Below, one piece after another: positions 46,931-64,000 of a DNA stretch of 64,000 nucleotides. Origin of the DNA: Paralichthys olivaceus (lineage: Eukaryota; Chordata; Actinopteri; Pleuronectiformes; Paralichthyidae); assembly GCF_024713975.1 (NCBI RefSeq), contig NC_091098.1, positions 20,330,816-20,394,815 on the forward strand, read 5' to 3'. A program made the translations under genes and the position numbers. Position 1 is the stretch's first letter. Every line of letters begins with the position of its first letter. Under the pieces are notes generated by a model. That model made no database searches and was not told the DNA's origin. It saw only the letters and a program-made list of their open reading frames with translations.

Positions 46931-47329
46931 GTGAGCAGCAGTCCTCTGGCTGCACGCATGGTTGATGTTTTAGCAAATATTAAGGGTTTCGTCAGCTCCT
47001 TCCGTGAGTCACACGACGAGTGAAAGGTTTGCCCGAGGCAGAGATTTGAATGGAGGCTAAACCAAGAGCATCGGGGAGAGCTGGGGATATAGTTGGTGTG
47101 TGAGGGCCCGCGGGCAGAGTTTCACAGTTAAATCTGGAGCCAGCAGGCCTGAGCTGTGCACGCGTGGATTCAAATGTTGGGTGAAATCTTTGCTTCAGAA
47201 CTTGTCCTCTCAGCTGCCAAAACATCGACCTCACCTCCATTTCTGACTTTTCAACACTTCAGGCGACTCTCACAAACTCCTGTGCGCATGCAGCACTTTG
47301 CTGTTTGTGTGTGTGTTAGCAAAGTGTTG

Positions 47330-47676
47330 ACTGACTAGTTTAGGTGAAAGGGATCTATTGGCAGTAATTGACTATAAAATAATCTTAGTGATGTTTTCAC
47401 TAATGTGTTAAATTTGAATTTTGCCAGTTGTTGTTTCCTTTATATTTCAATACTTTATATTTACGTCAGGAGCTGGTCCTCTCAATGGAGGCAGCCATTT
47501 TTTTTTACAGCTGTCCAAACTGGACAAATTAAACACCTTTTGAGTTTTTATGACAAGTGAAGGCGACCACAGGTTCTTCTTCATGTTTGGAAGGGGAGGG
47601 TGAGGTGAGGGGTGTTCAGCATGCAACATGCAACTTTACCACTAGATGTCACTAAATTCTACACACTGATCCTTTA
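47330..47676 (-). mobile_element. MITE-like element, copy 2 (inverted)
   Basis: The reverse complement matches the element at 5421-5798 over most of its length. The clear end, 'taaattctacacactgatcc' then tttaa at 47676, is the inverted terminal repeat. The other end (near 47330) is degraded. Confidence 0.75.
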
Positions 47677-47825
47677 AGCAGATGGCTGCAAAAGTCTTAA
47701 TGATTCAGGGCTTCACATTGTTTCTGTTGATACCCTTTTCTGGACGGATCACAGCTCTTGTTTTGAACACAATTCCTGCAGCATGGTGGGAAGGGTGCAA
47801 GAGCCACAATTCATTTCCTGGACTT

Positions 47826-47882
47826 GTGTGTGTGTGTCTGTGTGTGTGTCTGTGTGTCTGTCTGTCTGTCTGTCTGTCTGTG
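47826..47882. repeat. (GT)n/(TGTC)n microsatellite
   Basis: Short GT run followed by six or so TGTC units, in raf1 intron 1. Confidence 0.9.
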
Positions 47883-48021
47883 CGCGCTTTAACAGCAAAC
47901 CACCAACTGCTGTCATCGTCTCTGCAGCGTTAGCATCTCTTTGTATAAGACACACCAGAGATAATTGAGGCTTTGGTGAGGTGAAAGTATACACTCTGAA
48001 AGTGAACACCAAGAATTAGTG

Positions 48022-48027
<6 letters not shown>

Positions 48028-48083
<56 letters not shown>
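48028..48083. repeat. (GT)n microsatellite
   Basis: About 56 bp of pure GT in raf1 intron 1. Confidence 0.97.
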
Positions 48084-48086
<3 letters not shown>

Positions 48087-48383
48087 GCCCTTCAGTTTGT
48101 ATTGAAAACAAAGCAGAAGAGGGAGACTATTTGTTTGTAATGGGTAGGTACAACTTGATCTAAAACAACTGAAGTTTTTCAGGTCACTGCCTTGTTGGCA
48201 TTCTATTTTTCCAAAATGTTAACAGGATTTCTGAAATCATTCTTTTCCTCTCTTTTGTTATTTAATTCGACCCTGTTTGGGAATTCTGTAATCCTCTATT
48301 GTATGGTATAAGTTGTGTTTTAGTTGCCTGAAAAGATTGTGACGGTAACGTGTAAAAGTACCACCAATTCTAAATTAATATGA

Positions 48384-48590
48384 ATCATGGTTGGGATACT
48401 GGAGCCTAATAATCAGAGTGTTTCTTGGACCAACCACCTCCGATGAAAACAGGAAGTACAAGACAATCTTTTGGTTAAATGTACCTCATTAAGCGTCTCT
48501 GTTTTGTGGATTACTGGATAATGGATTTGAGCTGTTGAATGAGTATTGTAGGTAGGATTAGATATTAGATACATTTGCAGGTTTAGATAT
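48384..48590 (+). repeat. Intronic repeat, copy 1 (uninterrupted)
   Basis: Shares ordered blocks with 50957-51130 plus 52039-52059: 'tggaccaac', 'gatgaaa.caggaagt.caa', 'ggata.tg.atttgagctgtt' and 'agatacatttgca.gtttaga'. Copy 1 is continuous where copy 2 is split by a 908-bp insertion. The flanks carry a second, local duplication ('ttatttaatt.gacc.tgtttg' at about 48258 and 48672). Confidence 0.75.
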
Positions 48591-49414
48591 TAACAACAAC
48601 AGCAGCAGCAGGCCAGTGCCATGTTGACAAATGTTTGGAGTGTTTTTTCAAGCTATTGTTTTCATCTATCTTATTTAATTAGACCTTGTTTGGGAACTTT
48701 GTAATCCTCTATTGTTGAGTTGTAGTTGTCTGAGCACACAGAAGAAGGCGTCTGCTGAAAGCATATCTGTAAATAACACGACTGACCTCTGCGTTGGCCT
48801 GAGATTCTCTTTGTCTGAGTGGATTAGTTTGTCTACATTGCTCCGGTGCTGCTTTTCAAATGGAAGAGAAAAGTAGAGTCGCTGCATATGTCGGAAACTC
48901 TTCACGTGGGTTATTTTATAAACAACTAGTTAAATGAGCATGTGAGACCGCTACACGGGTCAGAACTTTTATTTTCTCTTTACTGAAAATGACCCCAATT
49001 GCGCCATCATCCAAGATTATGTTTGGAGATTATCCTAATAAATCCTCAATGCCATTCACCAAATCAATCGTTATTCGACACAGCCACAGCGGCTCTCTCA
49101 GTTTTAAGACCACTTTTCAAAACTACAGGATGTGGTTTTTAATAGTCTAAAGACAGATTTCAGGGAATCCATTTAAACACAAATTCAAAAAGACTCGAAA
49201 CATTCACATTGTATTTCATTTACACTTTGACGCTGAGTCTGCACAGCACCCATGTCCTTTCAAAGAAGAACGAGAGCTAATGTAATATTAATTAAGAAGA
49301 CACTTGGTTGTATTTGCTTCCAAGCATTCTGAGCACTAATTCTGTTTGTGTCTGTGTGTGCGCTATGCTTTTCTTTTCTTTTTTTCAGACCACTGAAAGC
49401 ACTTGGCTTTACTA

Positions 49415-57497
<8,083 letters not shown>

Positions 57498-58560
57498 AGG
57501 CTCTAGAGGCACCGCCCCTTCTCCTCACACTTCCCCTCCTCTTCGAAATATCCCAAATAGTCCAAATGCTCAGTACAACCAAATTCTCTACATGCAGATG
57601 CCAATATAGGCCTAAAAATGTACAGCACATGCAATCAATCATAAAACCACACTTATCAATAAAATATGTAAGAATAAGAGGAAAGGGAGAAGCACATCTG
57701 AGTTTAACTCTGGAAGGGAGTGAGTGATGATGGATTGCAGTGGACACAAAGAATTTGCCATAACATACATGAAGGTGGTGCCTTGCTTACCACTGCACAT
57801 ATTAAGAAGTATGCAGTGGCCCCGCGGTGGCATAGCATTCAGTACAAGTTGTAAATACACGCACGCACACCTACCTAAGACAGCGATAAATGGACACTGA
57901 AGGAAGCACAAGAGAAGGACAGATATGTCTCTTGATTTGGGTTCTGTGATTTGAAGCTCACACCCGTCTATCTGGTCGCCCTGATTTCTGATGAAGAGGA
58001 CCTTTAAAGCTTACCTGCCTTAAGAGGAAGCAAAGCCTGGACACCGATCCTGCACAACTTCACTTCCTCTTACACAAACAAAGCCGTTGGATGTAGTCCA
58101 TTTAGTTGCACAGTAGTAGTTCATTTTACGTTGTCTTACATGATAATGAAGTAGATATGGGAAATTTCTCCTTTTTGTTGTTGATCGTCTTTTTGTCTTT
58201 GACTTCTTTTTATTGTCTTTATTTTTTCGGGTCTTTTTGGAGGAATTATAGCCTGTCAGACAGTGAGCATGAGCGATGATGAAAAACTTTGCACATCTAA
58301 GCAAAAGCAATGGTTATGTTTCAACAATGGTTTCGTAGCTCGGAGTAAACTGAACTGCAGAGAACCCACACATTCTCATCAGTCCTTCCATGTGTCGGTT
58401 ATCACGAGCTGGACATGTGGCGGTTGTCTTAAATATTTAAAATGATTTTGGAAACTAATTTGTATTTGTTTATCATGTCTCTTTCAGGAGGGTAAACATT
58501 TTATTGTGAACTTGGTGAGAAAGTTGTCTGTTCAATATTTTAATAAAATTAAGTTAAAAT
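57498..58560 (+). other. raf1: raf1 3' untranslated region
   Basis: Non-coding sequence after the RLPVF stop, with an AATAAA at 58542-58547 about 1.05 kb from the stop. In mammals MKRN2 overlaps this end on the opposite strand; I find no makorin zinc-finger frame here. Confidence 0.6.
58542..58547 (+). promoter_or_regulatory. Polyadenylation signal, raf1
   Basis: AATAAA in an AT-rich context at the end of the inferred 3' UTR. Confidence 0.5.
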
Positions 58561-59358
58561 TACTTTGCCAGAAGAGATTGTATTGGTCACCTTCTTCAGA
58601 AGATGCATTTATGAATCACTGTATTGATAATGTGTCACTTGACGTTCGGACACAGGTGAGATGGGCAGCTGACACCAGATTACACCACCTCTTCGCTTGT
58701 TCACGAACAGTAAAATCCCACACACGTGCAAGACTTTGTGGCAGGGTGCAATGTTTGCTGTAGCAGTAGCAACGTGGTGTAAGCTCACAGGGGATCCAGT
58801 ACAGACACGCAACCAGGGGATTCCACCATTGGCCGATGCCACTGCGCTGTGCAGCCACTGGCAGGCACAGTGGAACAACCATCATTCAGCAAGGGAGGGA
58901 CGCAGTGGAAAGAGAGGACAGTTATATTTTGTTTTAGTGTAAACATCCAACGTGTAGTTGCTGCTGGGCAGGACCACTTGACTTGGTTTAGTCCCAAGTG
59001 CAAATGTATCATAAACATGGGGAATATTTTCTGTGTTGTGAAGGAATTTCTGTGTTTTATAATGTTTTATGGCTCTTTGTAATGAGCCCAAGGCAAGAAA
59101 CATGATGGCAGTTTTTGACTTTTATCGCTTTAATCACATGTTTCAAAACATCCCATCGCAGGGTAAAGTAGGCCTGATCGACATCAAAAGTGAAGCAACT
59201 CAATAAGAGCGAAGCCATGAGCTGACCGCTAGTTGTCTATTTTTATACCACTTTTTGTCTTATGTGTTTATCTGTTCTATTTCTGCATTCTGACAAGCCA
59301 CACAGGCTAGAATGAAATCAACAGAACTGAAAACGTCCCACTTCCCTGGCCTACAGCA

Positions 59359-59372
59359 GCGCCATCTAGTGG
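59359..59372 (-). promoter_or_regulatory. CTCF-like motif, full consensus match
   Basis: The minus strand reads CCACTAGATGGCGC, matching CCASYAGRKGGCRS at all 14 positions. It lies about 0.8 kb after the raf1 polyadenylation signal. Confidence 0.55.
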
Positions 59373-60275
59373 TTCCCTCATGATGTGTGTGAGCCTGCTT
59401 CGTACACTGTAAAACCACTGACTGTACAGACCTGCACAACAATCAGTGATGCCACATCCTTCATTCTTATTCTTCTATGACAAGTAAAACTCCTGCGTTC
59501 AAATAAAGAACATTTATTATCAGCTAAATATCAAAATGTCTTGTTCTTATACTGTGGCCAAAATATTATTATGAATTATACGATTGGGTTATTTGATGCA
59601 TTAGGAGATATGTAGCAATTTATTGCTGTAGATGGTCGAGGTTGAGCTTGTCCAGTTGTTCCTAAAGCAAAGCTCAGAAGATAAATCTGAAGGGTCGTGG
59701 GATGATTCATGGGGTTAAAAATGAAAAAACATAAATATCCACAACACAAGGCAACATATAAGCAATCATTTTTCTTGACCTCAGTGAACATATTTTTAGG
59801 AAAATGTTCAGCCTTAAATTAATTGTTAACTATTGGTGTCATATAAATGTCTCTAAAATATAGTTTAATAAGTAGTTCGATCTTAACGCTTAAAGTATTT
59901 TCATGACCAGGAGAAATGTTGAGTGAAATGGGTGAAGCACAGACGGAGAGAAATCTGCTAATACATATGCTGATATAATAATACTACCAATGTGATTTGA
60001 CAAACACAACCTCCAGACACGGTGGACCAATCTTTACTAGGAGCTGTTCCATCACTTCACAGTTCTTGCTTCTCTTCTTCTCCTCTACTTCAGCAATAAA
60101 AGACCACGTCTTTATCCACGATGCTGGAACATTAACACGTGTTTTGATTGGGTTTGTCATTTCAGTGGTTTTGTAAATTCTGTGACAAAGTAAAGGCCCA
60201 GTCAAGCGGCTCAGAATGATTATGTAACCGTAATAACTCGAGAGCTGCGTGAAGGCCTCTCATGTCTCAGTGTTA

Positions 60276-60289
60276 CCACCAGATGGCAA
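60276..60289 (+). promoter_or_regulatory. CTCF-like motif
   Basis: CCACCAGATGGCAA matches the CTCF core at 13 of 14 positions, in opposite orientation to the site at 59359. Confidence 0.45.
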
Positions 60290-60802
60290 CAAGAACATAG
60301 ACACACACACACAGTGTTTGTCAACTGATCCATCCACAGTCTTTATTCGACAGCAGAATCAATATTTTATTTACTTTTTTTTATATTTTATTACAGTTGA
60401 CACTATAAATTGATAAATCTTAAAATTATAGCTAATCCGTAATTGATAGATTCAGTCATTTTCAGGCAGAAAAGGTCAAAAGAAACTTGCTCCAGCTTCT
60501 CTTATGAGATAATTTGTTGCTTTATGTGGTGAAAGGAAACAAACCAAAGCACCTGAAGATCTCACCTGTGGTTCTGGGAAGTTCTCGTGGGCTTTTGACA
60601 TTTAATTCACTAAAAGATTGATTGACAAAATGACTTAGCAGATAACAAAGTAATGAGAATAATCATCAGTTGCACACCTATTGCATTATACCCAATTTTA
60701 AAACAAGCAAAAGCAGTGATATTAAATTCAATTCTCTATATTAGGTCTTTCAAATTATTTTAAAATATCTCTGTGTTTCTCACAAATCATCTTTATTTTC
60801 AC

Positions 60803-60961
60803 CTCCACTATGAAATGGAGGTGCATCTCCTCTGCTGCATCCTCCAGCAGATGGACAGTGCAGCAGAAGTTGTTCACGTTGTGCAGCAGCTTGGCAGACA
60901 GCTGGGAGGAGTCTAGACGGAAGCTCCTCGGCAGGAGCCTCAGGGGCCCCATGGTGTCGTT
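60803..60961 (-). CDS. Orphan exon-like block, unassigned
   Basis: On the minus strand an acceptor (ccactgcag) precedes 53 open codons in phase 0 that end at GTGGAG|gtgaaaa. The reading NDTMGPLRLLPRSFRLDSSQ... continues through helix-like, Leu-rich sequence with a CC pair, and GC content is higher than in the flanks. I do not recognise the family and find no partner exon with matching phase. It may be one exon of a gene extending beyond the window, or a gene relic. Confidence 0.25.
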
Positions 60962-62007
60962 CTGCAGTGGCTTTTACAATCATCGGGCCGGGGCGGTGTG
61001 TTTGTTGTGAGGGGGAAACATCAATACCATCTGGAATCCTGACAATACATTATGGTGAGCATATTTTATCTGTTCAATAAAGCAAATGGCCTGAATGTAC
61101 CTAATGTATCATGAACTTTTCTGGGTTCAACAACAGCTGTGATGGTCTGATATGCAGCTCCAGCTTTCTGCTCTGACTATGACTGCAGTCATGTCAGTTA
61201 TTTATGGATGGCTTCAGGCAGAAAGTGTCTGGCAGTTTACAAAGTTCTGACCGAGCACTTGTGACATGAATACCAAGTGACCATGCAAAGGTATCATATC
61301 CAAAACACAATGGCTTTAAGGTGTTCTTATATTCCTATGTATGGATCACATTAGTAAACATGCACTAAGGTTGAATGCTAAACATTTTTTTAATATGGAT
61401 GTTTTGTCGTAACCATACAAACACACAGTATGAGTCACAAGAAGGCTGTTTCCTCTTTGCTCACTTTATACATGAGTTTCATACTGTATGTATGTATCAT
61501 ATCCGAGTACGCACACATGTGGAAACTTCAAGTCTCCCGTGCACAAACACTAAGAGTGGAATTTTCAGTGAGGTGGAATCCATCTTTTCCCGTCAATGAT
61601 TTTTCTGGAGAAAGAGACACCCCCAAAAATCCCCATTAAAGTACCACACATGATAACTTAAGTAAAGTCAAAGTGAAGTCCTGAGACAAAGTTTTTAACT
61701 TTGACACCCGATATAAAACTGTAAGTGTTTTCCATTATAAAATTGTACAGCTTCGTCAGTCAGGTAAGTAGAAGAGAACAGAAATGCTGCATGTACTTTC
61801 CCATGCAGTTGTCAATATCATATTCAGAACTAAAAATCTGTTTCAAACACTGACCCATCCATAAAACTTTCTCCACCTCATCCAGGAACAACAGGAACTT
61901 TGCAGACGCCTGCAGCATGACCCTGTGTATGTGAAAAATATGATTGTGCTTTCTTAGAGGAAGTAGCTTCAGTGTTTGGTTGCTGCAGAAAGTCTCAGAG
62001 GTCGCAA

Positions 62008-62032
62008 TGAATGAATGAATGAATGAATGAAT
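62008..62032. repeat. (GAAT)n microsatellite
   Basis: About six perfect GAAT/ATGA tetranucleotide units. Confidence 0.95.
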
Positions 62033-62689
62033 TGATACAGTATAACTATAGAAGCAGGAGATATAAAAAAAACAAGACTGATCAAATCAAGTCACAATCG
62101 ACTCTCTACGAGCAGCTTTATACTTTTCTCTTTACCAGAAGCATGAACCAGAGAATAATAAACATTCAACCTGGATGATTAACAAACAACAAACGTGTCA
62201 AATCACATCGAGTTGAAATCTGGTCTGCAGGAGCTACAGAATGTAATATAAAGTCATTCAGTTTGTGTAAGTCAAAGAAAGGTTAATCACATTTAGATTT
62301 TTATTTCCAACACATTATGAGTCAAGACATCATTTGCTGCTTCCACTCATCTAATTATCTGATCTGATCACCTTGACAACCCATAGACGAATCTGCAGCT
62401 TAAAATCAATTCACATCCAATTCTCACAACATGGATCCACAGTGAATTTATAAGAAATAGATATAAACAACTACTACTACTTTACACAGTATTTACTGAT
62501 TCAAATCAATATAACTATTGTTTAGCAAGCACAGAAATGAATTGTTAACTATGTTAGATATGTTTTATAAGTCATTACTGGCAATGTTGTGTTTTAGTTT
62601 TTCAACGATATCAGATTACGAACAACAAATTTACAGTGAAGCAAAGAGATCACAAGTTAAAACTTTCTGGAGTAAATACACACACATAC

Positions 62690-62790
62690 ACAGTGGTGGG
62701 ATATAACAAAGTACATTTACTTGTTTACAATTACTGTACTTAAGTACATTTTTCATGTACCTGTACTTTATGTAAGTAGATTCATTTTCA
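62690..62790 (+). repeat. Dispersed teleost repeat fragment
   Basis: 'agtggtgggatataacaaag', 'tacatttacttg', 'tactgtacttaagtacattt' and 'gtacctgtactttatgtaag' follow the order of a very common fish repeat rich in ACTT/AAGTA. The 3' part is degraded. Confidence 0.6.
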
Positions 62791-64000
62791 GGTGCTTTTC
62801 ACCTTTACTCTTCTTCACGAATCAATCAGCAAATATCTGCACTTTCTGCTACCACCTTAATGCCTGCAGCAGCATCACTGGTGAAGCTGTTCAGTCTCAC
62901 TTCAGCTATCAGTTTCCCTGAGGTTTGTCCTCAGTGGCTCAATCTTCCTGATGTATCTCATCATCTACCAATTTCAGAGGGTGTGTTTTCTCAGCCAGAA
63001 GCCGGAAGAGTCCGAGTTAGATTGAACCTGCATCCCTCCTCATGTGAGAGCATCTTGACTTCGGAGCAGGTCTTTTTGAAATTAATCCTCTGAGTTCCAT
63101 AGGGCCTCCAAACGTAGCAAAAGAGATATTTATGGTATCGAGATAATTTATCTCACAAAAATACAGTATCCTATATTGTTAACATATAAGTAAGGTAGAC
63201 ACCATAAAGCAGACAGTATACATTAGCTTAATACAATTATCTTGTCATGCATTTGAGTGCAGGCTGAGTAGTGTGGCCTCACCTTGACTGTGTAATGGAT
63301 TGAGTCTGTGCCTTTGTCGACCAGTAAGAAACAGTATGACAACACAGACCAGACAGTACTTGGACACAGACCAAACTTATATTGCAAATTAAGCTTTATT
63401 GCCAGTGACAGAGGGGAAATATCCAGACCGGAATGTTTTCCACAATATATTGTCTTCTGATCTTAATTGAAACAGTCCAACATCGGTTTTATATGCACAT
63501 ATATTACCATTGCCCTTGATAAGTACAGTCCTGCAGGTCAGAGGATATAAGTTTCACCTCAACACAATGGCCAAATAAACTCGTCCAATTGTCATTTATC
63601 AAATATTCAATCACAATCACCGGACCAAGGTGTAACCATGCAGATATTAAGGGTGGGGTACCCCTGCACGTTGTGGCCTTGTGATCAATGTCATGGCATA
63701 TTTCCTAGTAAAGAGAACAACACATCCATCGAGCCTCAGGCATGGCTTTTACAAGGATACTTTCACAGACACAATGGCACTTTATACAACTTGGAAAGTA
63801 ATTGCACACAGATCTTGCTCAACATATTTTATACAACAAGAACAAAGAAATAGTTTGAAAAAGGTCCAGATTTGTTTTTTTATATTCTATTTGGCAGCTC
63901 TTTAGCCATTTAGGGAATTAGATATTTAGCCACTAGACAACAACCAAGTGATTGTGACAAAACGTTTTAAAACAGTTTGATGAGTGGATGAATATAGCTT

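Larger units (their letters stand above)
46931..49388 (+). other. raf1: raf1 intron 1
   Basis: A 2.5-kb intron, if the first exon is correct. It contains the inverted MITE copy, a TGTC/GT microsatellite, a long GT microsatellite and a diverged repeat whose second copy lies in intron 5. No reading frame is supported. Confidence 0.6.
58561..64000. other. Largely non-coding region downstream of raf1
   Basis: No complete gene is visible. Contents are two CTCF-like motifs, an exon-like block on the minus strand, a GAAT tetranucleotide repeat and a dispersed repeat. The frame at 62860-63093 has no recognised domain. Confidence 0.65.

Noticed and set aside
57498..64000. Antisense mkrn2 expected next to raf1
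   Set aside because: No CCCH or RING zinc-finger pattern was found on the minus strand in this interval.

Overview
The window is vertebrate nuclear DNA, almost certainly from a ray-finned (percomorph-like) fish. The evidence is split genes with short GT-AG introns, fish-type protein sequences, abundant (GT)n microsatellites and dispersed repeats that I recognise as common in teleost genomes. It is not prokaryotic and holds no CRISPR array, operon or virus.

Five protein-coding genes can be reconstructed exon by exon, and four of them need splicing to be read. In order: iqsec1 (+, coding exons 9921-28290, Arf GEF, 1136 aa), a gp9-like platelet glycoprotein (+, single coding exon 33299-34045, 248 aa), hdhd5 (-, 35160-38224, HAD-superfamily protein, 441 aa), cnbp (-, 40298-41921, seven CCHC zinc knuckles, 167 aa) and raf1 (+, 49415-57497, Ser/Thr kinase, 634 aa). 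For all four split genes the exon lengths sum to a multiple of three and each junction restores a conserved residue, so the models are internally consistent.

Layout: 1-9.9 kb is non-coding upstream sequence with a MITE-like element. 9.9-31.4 kb is iqsec1 with a 6.6-kb first intron and a probable 3-kb 3' UTR. 31.4-33.3 kb is a repeat-rich spacer. 33.3-38.8 kb holds gp9-like and hdhd5 in convergent orientation, with a GC-rich hdhd5 promoter. 38.8-43.9 kb holds cnbp, whose promoter carries three CCAAT boxes. 43.9-46.6 kb is a spacer with a possible 86-codon membrane-peptide ORF and a three-unit tandem repeat. 46.6-58.6 kb is raf1. 58.6-64 kb is mostly non-coding with two CTCF-like sites, one orphan exon-like block and a dispersed repeat.

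The genes do not form one pathway. Raf1 acts in Ras-ERK signalling, Iqsec1 in Arf6 membrane traffic, Cnbp in nucleic-acid binding and translation, Gp9 in the platelet/thrombocyte adhesion receptor, and Hdhd5 has no settled function. Their neighbourhood is of interest as conserved linkage, because the human counterparts lie on 3p25, 3q21 and 22q11. I found no convincing new biological system. The most informative novel observations are a 908-bp transposon-like insertion with inverted ends and a 5-bp target duplication sitting inside an older repeat whose empty site is preserved in the same gene, upstream ORFs in the raf1 and iqsec1 leaders, and an unassigned small transmembrane ORF between cnbp and raf1.
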